From: an uncultured Xanthomonas sp.
GTDB taxonomy: Bacteria; Pseudomonadota; Gammaproteobacteria; Xanthomonadales; Xanthomonadaceae
Direction of reading: 5' to 3'
Assembly: GCA_943912265.1 (NCBI GenBank)
Contig: CALTTS010000013.1
Location: forward strand, 1-64,000
DNA length: 64,000 nucleotides
Positions 36,460 to 47,201 of the stretch are shown here, in pieces (the first letter of the stretch is position 1; every line of letters starts with the position of its first letter). Made by a program: the position numbers and the translations under genes. A model generated the notes under the pieces. The model was not told where the DNA came from, made no database searches, and was given only the letters and a program-made list of their open reading frames with translations.

Positions 36460-36806
36460 TCCAGGGCTCCCTTCTTCCAGACATAGATGAAACCGAGGAA
36501 CAGCATGCCGACGAACAGGCCCATGGTGACCAGGGCGCGCGCGCCGAGCTCCTGGAAGACCAGGGTCCACGGGACGATGAAGATGATTTCCAGGTCGAAG
36601 ACGATGAACTGGATGGCGATGAGGTAGTAGCGCACATCGAACTTCATGCGCGCGTCCTCGAAGGCATCGAAGCCGCATTCGTACGGCGAAAGCTTCTGCG
36701 CGTCGGGGCGCCTCGGGCCGAGGAAGCGGCCGATCACCATCAGCGAGATGCCGATGCCGGCGGCCACGAGCAGGAACAGCAGAGACGGCAGATATTCGGC
36801 CAGCAC
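36450..36806 (-). CDS. nuoA: NADH-quinone oxidoreductase subunit A
   Basis: A 118-aa three-helix subunit: YLPSLLFLLVAAGIGISLMV, the loop PYECGFDAFEDARMKFDVRY and the helix IQFIVFDLEIIFIVPWTLVF. The start is GTG 36806 with AGAGAG upstream; a longer frame would include non-homologous sequence. First gene of the operon, about 110 bp after tRNA-Leu. Confidence 0.96.
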   Translation of the reverse strand: MLAEYLPSLLFLLVAAGIGISLMVIGRFLGPRRPDAQKLSPYECGFDAFEDARMKFDVRYYLIAIQFIVFDLEIIFIVPWTLVFQELGARALVTMGLFVGMLFLGFIYVWKKGALEWE

Positions 36807-36916
36807 TAGCGTTTCTCTCTTGCCTCTGCCGGCGGCCGCGGACGGCGCCGGCTGGGTGGGGATTCCGCATCGAACCGCCGGCCACGTTGCGCGGCCGGCG
36901 TGCACGGGTGAATCAA

Positions 36917-37001
36917 TGGTGCCCAAGAGGGGACTCGAACCCCTACGACCTAAGTCGCTACCACCTCAAGGTAGTGCGTCTACCAATTCCGCCACCTGGG
37001 C
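36917..37001 (-). tRNA. tRNA-Leu (anticodon GAG)
   Basis: An 85-nt class II tRNA with a variable arm and encoded CCA. The anticodon loop TTGAGGT gives GAG (CUC/CUU). It lies between secG and nuoA on the minus strand. A TACAAT hexamer 33 bp upstream of the tRNA 5' end (37039-37034) could be its -10 box. Confidence 0.96.
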
Positions 37002-37046
37002 AAACCGTTCATCCCGACCGGGTGAACGGCGGTATTGTAACCGGGT

Positions 37047-37433
37047 TCAGTTCCCGGTGGTCGGTGCCGGCGGGTTTTTTTCCGCCGCCGGAACCTCCGA
37101 GGAAGCCGCCGGCGCAACCGGCAGTTCGCCCGCCGCCGGCGCGGCCGGAACGGTGGCGGCAGACATCACGCCGAGCCCGGCGCTGGCCGCCGGACGCGCG
37201 TTGTGCGAGGCGTACCATGCCATGAACAGGCTGATGCCGAAGAAGGCCACGGCCAGCCACTTGGTGGACTTGGACAGGAAGTTCGACGCGCCGCGCGAAC
37301 CGAACACGGTGCCCGAGGCGCCGGCACCGAAGCCGGAACCCGCCGCCGCACCGGCACCGCGCTGCATCAGGATCAGCGCGATCATCGCGATGGCGACGAG
37401 CACGTAGATCACGTTGAGGATGGACATCAGCAT
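37047..37433 (-). CDS. secG: protein-export membrane protein SecG
   Basis: A 128-aa auxiliary subunit of the SecYEG translocon. The first helix ILNVIYVLVAIAMIALILMQ, the conserved RGAGAAAGSGFGAGASGTVFGS loop region, and the second helix KWLAVAFFGISLFMAWY are typical. The C-terminal 50 residues are Ala/Pro-rich and disordered. Start ATG 37433; it lies 37 bp after tpiA. Confidence 0.95.
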   Translation of the reverse strand: MLMSILNVIYVLVAIAMIALILMQRGAGAAAGSGFGAGASGTVFGSRGASNFLSKSTKWLAVAFFGISLFMAWYASHNARPAASAGLGVMSAATVPAAPAAGELPVAPAASSEVPAAEKNPPAPTTGN

Positions 37434-37470
37434 TGTCGTGGTTCTTTTCCGTTTGCTGCCGCTGGATCGG

Positions 37471-38220
37471 TCAGGCCGCCGCGGCGCGCGCGATGGCCAG
37501 GAAGTCGCCGGCCACCAGCGAGGCGCCGCCGACCAGTCCGCCGTCGACATCCGGCTGCGAGAATAGCTCGGCCGCGTTGTCGGGCTTGACGCTGCCGCCG
37601 TAGAGGATCGGCAGCTGACTGGCGATTCTAGCATCGCGCGCGGCCACCACGCCACGGATGAAGGCGTGCACGGCCTGGGCCTGGTCCGGGCTGGCGGTAC
37701 GGCCGGTGCCGATCGCCCAGACCGGCTCGTAGGCGACCACCGCCTGCGCGAACCCCTCGGCGCCGGCATGGTCGAGCACCGGGTGCAGCTGCGAGGCCAG
37801 CACCGACTCCGTGGCCCCGGCCTCGCGCTGTTCCAGCGTCTCGCCGACGCAGAGGATCGGCCGCAGACCCGCGTTGAGCGCGGCGCGGAACTTGCGCGCC
37901 ACCAGCTCGCTGCTTTCCAGGTGGTACTGGCGGCGTTCGGAATGGCCGACCAGGCCGAAGACGGCGCCGACGTCCACCAGCATCGCCGCCGATACCTCGC
38001 CGGTGTAGGCGCCCTTCTCGTTGCTGCTGACGTCCTGCGCGCCGAAAAGCACGCGGCTGTCGCGGAAGCGGTCGATCAGCTCGCCCAGATAGGGCAGCGG
38101 CGGCAGGATGACGACGTCCACGCCGTCGGGCTGTTCGGCCGCCACCTCGCCCACCAGCCGGTTGGCGAAGTCGCGGGTGCCGTGGAGCTTCCAGTTGCCA
38201 GCTACGATCTTGCGGCGCAT
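37471..38220 (-). CDS. tpiA: triosephosphate isomerase
   Basis: A 249-aa TIM barrel that interconverts DHAP and GAP. N-terminus MRRKIVAGNWKLHGT (active-site Lys), the electrophilic His in VGHSERRQY, the catalytic Glu in AYEPVWAIGTGRTA, and the phosphate loop LYGGSVKPDN. First gene before secG, as elsewhere in this family. Confidence 0.98.
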   Translation of the reverse strand: MRRKIVAGNWKLHGTRDFANRLVGEVAAEQPDGVDVVILPPLPYLGELIDRFRDSRVLFGAQDVSSNEKGAYTGEVSAAMLVDVGAVFGLVGHSERRQYHLESSELVARKFRAALNAGLRPILCVGETLEQREAGATESVLASQLHPVLDHAGAEGFAQAVVAYEPVWAIGTGRTASPDQAQAVHAFIRGVVAARDARIASQLPILYGGSVKPDNAAELFSQPDVDGGLVGGASLVAGDFLAIARAAAA

Positions 38221-38310
38221 CGGCCTGCCTCTTGCTCAGGGGGCGCAAAGGATAGCCGATGGCCGCGGCGGCGAGTCCCGCCCCGGCTCCGACGGGACAG
38301 GACCGGACAC

Positions 38311-38336
38311 GGCCGGACATGCAGCCATGTCCGGCC
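38311..38336. terminator. perfect 10-bp hairpin between tpiA and the oxygenase gene
   Basis: GGCCGGACAT-GCAGCC-ATGTCCGGCC. It lies 54 bp downstream of the oxygenase stop (38391, minus strand) and upstream of tpiA, so it probably terminates the oxygenase transcript; no U-tract. Confidence 0.5.
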
Positions 38337-38390
38337 GGCCGCCGCAGCGGCCGCCCCTCCGCGCCCGCTGCGCCGGGTGCGGCCCGGGCC

Positions 38391-39326
38391 CTACTTCAGC
38401 TTGATCTCGCGCAGGCGCTGGTCGAGGTAGCCCTGCGCGGTGATCGGCTCGGGGTAGCGGCAGGGGTTGTCCGCGCTCACGCACGAGGGCAGCACGTCGA
38501 TCAGGAAATCCGGGTTCGGGTGCAGGAAGAACGGCACCGAGTAGCGCGGCTGGCGCGCCTGCTCGCCCGGCGGGTTGACCACGCGGTGGGTGGTGGACGG
38601 ATACACATGGTTGGTCAGGCGCTGCAGCATGTCGCCGATGTTGACCACGATGGTGTCGGCGTCGGCGGTGAACGGCACCCACTCGCCCTCGTGCGAGCGC
38701 ACCTCCAGGCCGGCGGCGCTGGCGCCGACCAGCAGGGTGATCAGGTTGATGTCCTCGTGCGCGCCGGCGCGCACGTTGGGGATGTCGTCGGCGGTGATCG
38801 GCGGGTAGTGGATCGGGCGCAGGATCGAGTTGCCGCTGTCGGTCTTGTCGGCGAACCAGTGCTCCGGCAGGCCGATGTGCAGCGCCAGCGCCGCCAGCAC
38901 CTTGGCGCCGAGCTGGTCCAGCGCCTGGTACAGGCCGTAGCCGGCGGTGCGGAACGCGGGCACCTCGGCCGGCCACTGGTTGGGCGGCATCACCTCGCGG
39001 TACTTCGAGTCGTCCGGGATCTCGCGGCCGATGTGCCAGAACTCCTTGAGGTCGAAGTACCTGGAATCCTTGGCCGTCTCCACGCCGAACGGGGTATAGC
39101 CGCGCGCACCGCCGCCGCCGGCCACGTGGTACTGCTTCTTCACCGCTTCGGGCAGCGCGAAGAACGCCTTGAAGGCATCGTAGGCCGCGTCGATGTCGGC
39201 CTGCGGGATGCCGTGGTTGCGGATGCCCGCGAACCCCCACTGGCGATAGGCCGCGCCCAGCTCGGCCACGAAGGCCTCGCGGTCGCTGTCGAAGCGGGTG
39301 ATGTCGAGGGTTGGGATCTTGCTCAC
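38391..39326 (-). CDS. 2-oxoglutarate/Fe(II)-dependent oxygenase, isopenicillin-N-synthase family
   Basis: A 311-aa double-stranded beta-helix enzyme. N-terminal DIOX_N region: PTLDITRFDSDREAFVAELG, GFAGIRNHGIP. Iron ligands: His-x-Asp in HEDINLITLL and the distal His in YPSTTHRVVNPPG; the 2OG-binding Arg is in RYSVPFFLHP. The start is GTG 39326 with AGGA 6 nt upstream. The substrate cannot be told from sequence; relatives act on amino acids, gibberellin-like or ethylene-forming substrates. Single gene, divergent from the glycosyltransferase. Confidence 0.9.
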   Translation of the reverse strand: MSKIPTLDITRFDSDREAFVAELGAAYRQWGFAGIRNHGIPQADIDAAYDAFKAFFALPEAVKKQYHVAGGGGARGYTPFGVETAKDSRYFDLKEFWHIGREIPDDSKYREVMPPNQWPAEVPAFRTAGYGLYQALDQLGAKVLAALALHIGLPEHWFADKTDSGNSILRPIHYPPITADDIPNVRAGAHEDINLITLLVGASAAGLEVRSHEGEWVPFTADADTIVVNIGDMLQRLTNHVYPSTTHRVVNPPGEQARQPRYSVPFFLHPNPDFLIDVLPSCVSADNPCRYPEPITAQGYLDQRLREIKLK

Positions 39327-39415
39327 AGCGGTTCCTGGCTTGTCATGGATATCCGGGCCGGCAGCACCCTGTCGCCCGTCTGAATATTGTGACAGATCGC
39401 CCTTGTGGCCGGTCG

Positions 39416-39443
39416 CTGACACATTGATACAAAAGGATACAAT
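39416..39443 (+). promoter_or_regulatory. promoter of the glycosyltransferase-deacetylase pair
   Basis: CTGACA (39416-39421), a 16-bp spacer and TACAAT (39438-39443). The spacer contains GATACAAAAGGATAC, a short direct repeat. Transcription would start about 60 bp before the coding region. Confidence 0.5.
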
Positions 39444-39509
39444 TCGAGCGCCCGCGACGGGCGCCGGACCGGCACCCCGCCCCGGTCCCTCCCCCACCCC
39501 GTGGCCTGC

Positions 39510-40760
39510 ATGGAACCCGCCCCGCTGACGGACCGCCCGCTGAAGATCCTGCATACCGAAGCCGCGCGCGGCATGGGTGGCCAGGAGATCTACCTGCTGC
39601 GCCACCTGCTGGCCATGCGCGCGCGTGGACACGACATGTCCCTGCTGTGCCAGCCCGGCGCGCGCCTGGCCGAGGCCGCGCGCGACCACGGCTTCGTCGT
39701 GCACACGCTGGAAATGGGCGGGCTGCCGCGGCTGCTGCGGGGCATCCCCGCGGTACGCCACCTGGTGCGCACGCACCGCTATGACGTGGTCAACGTCACC
39801 AGCCGCCGCGATGCGCTGATCGCCGCCGCCGGGGCACGCCTGGCGGGCGCTCCGCTGGTGGGTGCGCTCGCGCCACCTGATGAGCCCGGTGCACTCGCTG
39901 CTGACCTACACCTGGCTGCCGCAGCGGGTCATCACCGTCAGTCAGTTCGTCAAGCGCCTGCTGCAGGAACGCGGCATCGCCCCGGGGCGGATCGGCGTGG
40001 TGTGCCGCCGATGGCGCAATCGCCGCTGCCCAGCGGCGATGAACCGCCGGCGCGCTCCTGGGCGGAGCTGCGGCAACTGCGCGCCGAGATCCGCGCCGGA
40101 CTGGGTTTCGGCGAGGACGACGTGGTGGTCGGGTGCGTGGCGGTGCTGCGCGAGCCCAAGGGCCACCTCGACCTGCTCGACGCGATCGCGCCGCTGTGCC
40201 GGGCGGACCCGAAACTGCACCTGCTGATCGTCGGCGACGGCGAGCCGGTCATGGCGCGGCTGAAGGCCATGCGCGCGCAGTACGGCATCGAAAGCCAGGT
40301 GCACCTGCCCGGCTACCGCGCCGACGCGGCGCGACTGATGGCCGGCTTCGACGTGTTCGCCCTGCCCAGCCACAAGGAGGCCGCCGGGACCGTGTTCCTG
40401 GAGGCCGCCCAGGCCGGCGTGCCGATCGTCGCCACGCGCGTGGGCGGCATTCCGGAAATGGTGGTCGAACAGGCCAATGCTATTCTCGTCGCGCCCGGGG
40501 ACCCGGCCGCGTTGACCGCCGCGCTGCGCACGCTGGCAGCCTGCGGCGAACTCCGCCAGGCGATGGGCCGCGCCGGCCTGGACTGGATCCGCGGCGAACA
40601 CCGCTTCACGGCGGCGGGGCATTGCGAAGCCACCGAACACCTTTACCACCAGTGGCTCGAGGAATTGGGACATGGCCCACGCCAAGTCGGTACCGGTACT
40701 GATGCACCACCACGTCAGCCCGTCGCCGGGCATGATCACCGTCTCACCGGAAAACTTTGA
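39510..40760 (+). CDS. GT4-like glycosyltransferase with two compensating indels
   Basis: N-terminal Rossmann domain (LKILHTEAARGMGGQEIYLL; AVRHLVRTHRYDVVNVTS) and C-terminal GT-B domain (GCVAVLREPKGHLDLLDAIA; VFALPSHKEAAGTVFLEAAQ with the EX7E-like motif). Between 39861 and 40004 the reading frame encodes nonsense-like sequence (ALAPPDEPGALAADLHLAAA), while the +1 frame encodes the expected linker (SLLTYTWLPQRVITVSQFVK). An extra G in GGTGGGTG and an extra TG in GTGGTGTG explain this; together they restore the frame. It is either a folded but altered protein or a sequencing error. The 3' end overlaps the deacetylase gene by 89 bp. Confidence 0.8.
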   Translation: MEPAPLTDRPLKILHTEAARGMGGQEIYLLRHLLAMRARGHDMSLLCQPGARLAEAARDHGFVVHTLEMGGLPRLLRGIPAVRHLVRTHRYDVVNVTSRRDALIAAAGARLAGAPLVGALAPPDEPGALAADLHLAAAAGHHRQSVRQAPAAGTRHRPGADRRGVPPMAQSPLPSGDEPPARSWAELRQLRAEIRAGLGFGEDDVVVGCVAVLREPKGHLDLLDAIAPLCRADPKLHLLIVGDGEPVMARLKAMRAQYGIESQVHLPGYRADAARLMAGFDVFALPSHKEAAGTVFLEAAQAGVPIVATRVGGIPEMVVEQANAILVAPGDPAALTAALRTLAACGELRQAMGRAGLDWIRGEHRFTAAGHCEATEHLYHQWLEELGHGPRQVGTGTDAPPRQPVAGHDHRLTGKL

Positions 40761-41526
40761 AAGCCAGATCGCCTGGCTGGCCACCGACGGCTGGACCTCG
40801 CTGACCATGCAGCAGTACGCCGGCTTCCTGGCCGGCGCGCCGGTACCGCGCAAATCCATCCTCATCACCTTCGACGACGGCTACCTGGACAACTGGGTCT
40901 ACGCCCACCCTGTCCTGCAGAAGTACGGCATGCACGCGGTCGTGTTCCTGGTCACCGGCTGGATGGGCCAGGGCGAGGTACGCCCGCACGCCGGCCAGCA
41001 GGGCGCGGCATTGCCGCCCACGCCGGACCACCGCGGCTGCGAGGACGCGATCTTCCGCCTGGACCGCGCCGACGAGGTGATGATGCGCTGGAGCGAGGCG
41101 CGCGCGGCCATCGCCGCCGGCACCTTCGAAATGCACTGCCATACCCATACGCATACCCGCTGGCTGCGCATGGAAATCAGCCGCGAACAGAAGTGCGCGG
41201 GCATCCGCGAGGACCTGGTGCGCGCACGCGATGAACTGCGCAGGGAACTGGGCGAGGCCTCCGACACCCTGTGCTGGCCCTATGGCGATTTCGACGAGGA
41301 CTACGTGCGGATCGCGCGCGAACTCGGCTTCCGCTACCTGCACACCACCCATCCGTTCGGCCGCAACCTGGTGGGCGGGGACCCGGAGCACATCTACCGT
41401 TTCGCCATCCGCAACCGGCCGGCGAAGTGGCTGCGCAAGCGCATCGCCAGCAGCTACCACCCGTTGATCGCGCCGCTGTTCAACCGCTTCAAGGCGCAGC
41501 GCCGGGGCATGGTCGCCGGGCCGTGA
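40672..41526 (+). CDS. polysaccharide deacetylase (NodB/CE4 fold)
   Basis: A 284-aa protein. The motif-1 aspartates lie in SILITFDDGYLDN, and the metal-binding His motif in FEMHCHTHTHTRWL; LCWPYGDFDEDY and YLHTTHPFGRN complete the barrel. CE4 enzymes remove acetyl groups from N-acetylhexosamines in surface polysaccharide or peptidoglycan. Fused in expression to the preceding glycosyltransferase, it suggests a lipopolysaccharide or capsule modification pair. No signal peptide, so cytoplasmic action on a lipid-linked precursor is likely. Confidence 0.9.
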   Translation: MAHAKSVPVLMHHHVSPSPGMITVSPENFESQIAWLATDGWTSLTMQQYAGFLAGAPVPRKSILITFDDGYLDNWVYAHPVLQKYGMHAVVFLVTGWMGQGEVRPHAGQQGAALPPTPDHRGCEDAIFRLDRADEVMMRWSEARAAIAAGTFEMHCHTHTHTRWLRMEISREQKCAGIREDLVRARDELRRELGEASDTLCWPYGDFDEDYVRIARELGFRYLHTTHPFGRNLVGGDPEHIYRFAIRNRPAKWLRKRIASSYHPLIAPLFNRFKAQRRGMVAGP

Positions 41527-41613
41527 CCGGCGCCGGGCGCCCGGCACCGCCGCGGGGCAGCGCATGCCGCCGGCACGCCAGGCTGCCTTCAGGGATGGCG
41601 GGAAGACAAAGCA

Positions 41614-41638
41614 AAACGCCCCGGGATCCGGGGCGTTT
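41614..41638. terminator. bidirectional terminator between deacetylase and glmM
   Basis: AAACGCCCCGG-GAT-CCGGGGCGTTT, an 11-bp stem with T-runs on both sides (TTT on plus, TTTT on minus). It lies between the convergent ends at 41526 and 41641. Confidence 0.88.
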
Positions 41639-41640
41639 GG

Positions 41641-42989
41641 TCATGCCGCGGCGGCCTTGACCGCGTCGGCCAGGCGCTCGAGCGTGGCCTGCATCAGGGC
41701 ATCGTCGTCGGCCTCGACGGTCACCCGCACCACCGGCTCGGTGCCGGACGGGCGCAGGAACGCGCGGCCCCGGCCCTGCACCGCCGCCTGGGCGGACTGC
41801 AGGGCCCGCACCACGCCCTCGGCGCCGACCACGGCCTTGGCCGAGACGCCGTCCAGCCGCACGTTGACCGTGCGCTGCGGCACCTTGGCCAGCCCGGCCA
41901 GCGCCTCGTGCAGCGAACGGCCGCGGCGCCTGAGCACCTCCAGCACCTGCAGGGCGCTGACGATGCCGTCGCCGGTGGTCGCCCGGTCCAGGCACAGCAG
42001 GTGGCCGGAGGTCTCGCCGCCGAGCACGCCGTGTTCGGCCACCAGCAGCTGGTGGACGTAGCGGTCGCCGACATTGGCGCGCAGGAACGGGATGCCGCGC
42101 CCGGCCAGCGCCGTTTCCAGCCCGTAGTTGGTCATCAGCGTGCCGACCACCGGCCCGGCCAGGCGGCCGCTGTCGCGCCAGTCGCAGGCGAGCACGTACA
42201 GCAGGTCGTCGCCGTCCACCGGGCGGCCGCCGTCGTCCACCATCAGCACGCGGTCGCCGTCGCCGTCGAAGGCAATGCCGAGGTCGGCACCGGCCTGGCG
42301 CACCTTGGCGGCCAGGTTGTCGATGTGCATCGAGCCGACGCCGTCGTTGATGTTCAGCCCGTCCGGGCGGTCGCCGATGGCGACGACGTCCGCGCCCAGC
42401 TCGCGGAACAGCAGCGGCGCGATGTGGTAGGTGGCGCCGTGGGCGCAGTCGAGCACCAGCTTCAGCCCGCGCAGGTCGAAGCCGCGCGGCACGCTGGCCT
42501 TGCAGAACTCGATGTAGCGGCCGACCGCGTCGCGGGTGCGCACGGCCTTGCCGAGCTTCTCCGAATCGACCGTGGCGAACGGCGCGTCCACCGCCGCTTC
42601 GATCGCGGTCTCGGTCTCGTCGGCCAGCTTCTCGCCTTCGGCCGAGAAGAACTTGATGCCGTTGTCGTAGTGCGGGTTGTGCGAGGCGCTGATGACGATG
42701 CCGGCATCGGCGCCGAGGGTGCGGGTGAGGAAGGCCACGGCCGGGGTCGGCATCGGCCCGAGCAGTTGCACGTCCGCGCCGGCCGCCACCAATCCGGCCT
42801 CCAGCGCCGACTCGAACATGTAGCCGGAAATGCGCGTGTCCTTGCCGATCACCACCACCGGCCGGTGCGGCATGCTGCCGGCCAGCGTGCGGCCCAGCGC
42901 ATTGCCCAGTTTGAGCACGAAGTCCGCCGAGATCACGCCCTGCCCGACCCGGCCGCGGATGCCGTCGGTACCGAAATACTTGCGTGAGC

Positions 42990-42993
<4 letters not shown>
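41641..42993 (-). CDS. glmM: phosphoglucosamine mutase
   Basis: It converts glucosamine-6-P to glucosamine-1-P for UDP-GlcNAc. 450 aa: N-terminus KYFGTDGIRGRVGQG; catalytic phosphoserine Ser104 in ISASHNPHYDNG; Mg-binding DGDGDRVLMVDD; GGETSGH sugar loop; C-terminal phosphate loop RPSGTEPVVRV. It overlaps accD by 4 bp, so it is translated from the accD transcript. Confidence 0.97.
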
Positions 42994-43871
<878 letters not shown>

Positions 43872-43949
43872 GCGAAGGCTCTGGTTCCGTGAAGGCGGCG
43901 CGCGGCCGCAAAGCCGCGACAGTCTAGCCCAGACGCCGCCGAACCGGCC

Positions 43950-44759
43950 CTACCGTGCCGTATCGAGCGCCTGCCGCAACGGCGCCAGGAAAGCCTGCGT
44001 GCGAGCCACCGCATCGGCGATATCGGTGGCCCCTTCCAGCGTCGCCACCAGGGCGCTGCCGACCACCACGCCGTCGGCGTCGCGGGCCATGGCGCTGGCG
44101 CTGGCGGCGTCCTTGATGCCGAAGCCCGCCACCACCGGCACCGTGGCCAGCGCCTTCAGCGCATGTACGCGGCTGCCGGCGGCCTGCACGTCCAGGCGGT
44201 CGGAGGCACCGGTCACGCCGGCGAAGCTGACGTAGTACAGGTAGCCCTGCGCGATCCGGCCGAGCAGCGCCAGCCGCGCGTCGGTGGTGGTCGGCGAGGC
44301 CAGCGCGATCAGGTCCAGCCCGGCGGCGGCGAACGCGGCCTGGGTGTCGGCAGCCTCCTCCGGCGGCAGGTCCACCAGCAGCACGCCGTCCACGCCGGCG
44401 GCCACCGCCTCGGCGGCGAAACGCGCGGTGCCGTGGATTTCCACCGGGTTGAGGTAGCCCATCAGCACCACCGGGGTGACGGCGTCGTCGCGGCGGAACG
44501 CGGCCACCTGCCGCAGCACCCAGCGCAGGCCGGCGCCGCGGCCCAGCGCGCGCTCGGAGCTGCGCTGGATGGTCGGGCCGTCGGCCATCGGGTCGGAAAA
44601 GGGCACGCCCAGTTCGATCACGTCGGCACCGGCGGACACCAGCGCATGCATCACCGGCACGGTGGCTTCCAGCGACGGGTCGCCGGCGGTAACGAAGGGG
44701 ATCAAGGCCTTGCGGCCGGCGGCGGCCAGGGCGGCGAATTTGCTTGCGATGCGGCTCAT
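43950..44759 (-). CDS. trpA: tryptophan synthase alpha chain
   Basis: A 269-aa TIM barrel. Catalytic Glu in VIELGVPFSDPMADGPTIQ, catalytic Asp in GVDGVLLVDLPPEE; YYVSFAGVTGAS is the loop-6 region. It cleaves indoleglycerol phosphate and passes indole to TrpB. A gap of 127 bp with GC-rich hairpin potential separates it from trpB, longer than the usual overlap. Confidence 0.97.
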   Translation of the reverse strand: MSRIASKFAALAAAGRKALIPFVTAGDPSLEATVPVMHALVSAGADVIELGVPFSDPMADGPTIQRSSERALGRGAGLRWVLRQVAAFRRDDAVTPVVLMGYLNPVEIHGTARFAAEAVAAGVDGVLLVDLPPEEAADTQAAFAAAGLDLIALASPTTTDARLALLGRIAQGYLYYVSFAGVTGASDRLDVQAAGSRVHALKALATVPVVAGFGIKDAASASAMARDADGVVVGSALVATLEGATDIADAVARTQAFLAPLRQALDTAR

Positions 44760-44886
44760 TGGCTGAATCCTTTGGGGTCGTTACGGCCATCCAGGGCAGG
44801 GCGTATCGGCTCGGGAAACTCCGGCCCGGCCCTCCGGGGCCGGACGGCTGCGGGACGGCGGACGCCCGGACGGGCATCGGCGGGGT

Positions 44887-46095
<1,209 letters not shown>

Positions 46096-46208
46096 TGCGG
46101 TGTTCCTCGGGATCGCCGGGGCGCGGAGGCACCCGATGCGGTCACGTTAGCGCACCCCCGGCTGCCGGAAAAGCCATAAAATGGCCACGTCCCGTGAGGA
46201 AAACTCAC

Positions 46209-47096
46209 ATGAACAACCGAACGCTTCCGCCCCTCAATGCCCTGCGCGCCTTCGAGGCCGCGGCCCGACACCGCAGCGTCAGCCGCGCCGCGCAGGAACT
46301 GCACGTCACCCACGGCGCGGTCAGCCGGCAGCTGCGCACGCTCGAACAGGCGCTGGGCCGGCCGCTGTTCGAACGCGAGGGCCGCGGCCTGCGCCCGACC
46401 GCGGCCGGCGAGGCGCTGCGCGAAGCGGCCGGGAGCGCGTTCGCGGAGCTGGCCCGCAGCTGGGAGCGGCTGGGCCGCGATGCCGGCGACGCGCCGCTCG
46501 TGCTCGGCTGTCCCGGCAGCCTGCTGGCGCGCTGGGTCATCCCGCGGCTGGAGAAGCTGCAGCGCGACCTGCCCGACCTGAAGCTGCACCTGTCCGCGCA
46601 CGAGGGTGCATTCGCGCCCGCCCTGCCCGGCCTGGATGCGGCGCTGATGATCGACGCGCCGCCGTGGCCGGACGGGTGGCAGGTGCGCGAACTGGCGCCG
46701 GAGCGGATCGGCCCGGTGCTGAGCCCGCGCCATCCCGACTTCGCCCGGCTGTCCGTCGCCCCGCCCGGGGCATTGGCCGGCGCGCCGCGCCTGCAGGTCG
46801 CCTCGCGGCCGCAGGCCTGGCCGCAATGGGCGCAGGCGCACGGGCTGGCGCTGGACCATGCCGGCGACGGCCCGGCCTTCGAACACCTCTATTACCTGCT
46901 GGAAGCGGCCATCGCCGGGCTCGGCGTGGCCATCGCGCCGGAACAGCTGGTGGCCGAGGACATCGCCGCCGGGCGCCTGGCCGCGCCCTGGGGCTTCGCC
47001 GCCACCGGCGGGCACTGGCTGCTGGCCGCACCGCCGGGCGAGGACCGGCGCATCGCCCGGCTCGGCGCATGGCTGGCCCGCGAACTGGCCGATTGA
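46209..47096 (+). CDS. LysR-family regulator divergent from trpBA (TrpI-like)
   Basis: A 295-aa protein with the classic LysR winged HTH (PPLNALRAFEAAARHRSVSR, AVSRQLRTLEQALGRPLFER) and a periplasmic-binding-like effector domain (GLGVAIAPEQLVAEDIAAGR). It resembles GcvA/TrpI proteins. ATG 46209 has GAGG 9 nt upstream; a GTG at 46194 is an alternative. The 113-bp intergenic contains GCCAT-AAA-ATGGC (46173-46185), a possible binding site. Control of trpBA by indoleglycerol phosphate is inferred from position only. Confidence 0.85.
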   Translation: MNNRTLPPLNALRAFEAAARHRSVSRAAQELHVTHGAVSRQLRTLEQALGRPLFEREGRGLRPTAAGEALREAAGSAFAELARSWERLGRDAGDAPLVLGCPGSLLARWVIPRLEKLQRDLPDLKLHLSAHEGAFAPALPGLDAALMIDAPPWPDGWQVRELAPERIGPVLSPRHPDFARLSVAPPGALAGAPRLQVASRPQAWPQWAQAHGLALDHAGDGPAFEHLYYLLEAAIAGLGVAIAPEQLVAEDIAAGRLAAPWGFAATGGHWLLAAPPGEDRRIARLGAWLARELAD

Positions 47097-47135
47097 ATCC
47101 GGCCAATTTGAATCCAGCCGATTTGAACCCGACCG
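47091..47135. repeat. three 15-bp tandem repeats over the lysR stop
   Basis: Units start at 47091, 47106 and 47121 with pattern ATTTGAATCCAGCCG and 2-3 differences each. The first unit contains the lysR TGA stop. The gap to trpF (47202) holds nothing else I can identify. Confidence 0.6.
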
Positions 47136-47201
47136 ACCGGGTGGCGCGCAAGCGGATGCCGGGCGGATGCGGACCGGCGGGAGAACGGCGGGCGAAACCG
47201 C

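Noticed and set aside
44760..44886. Small gene or leader peptide between trpB and trpA
   Set aside because: No start with RBS and no Trp-rich frame; only GC-rich hairpin potential.
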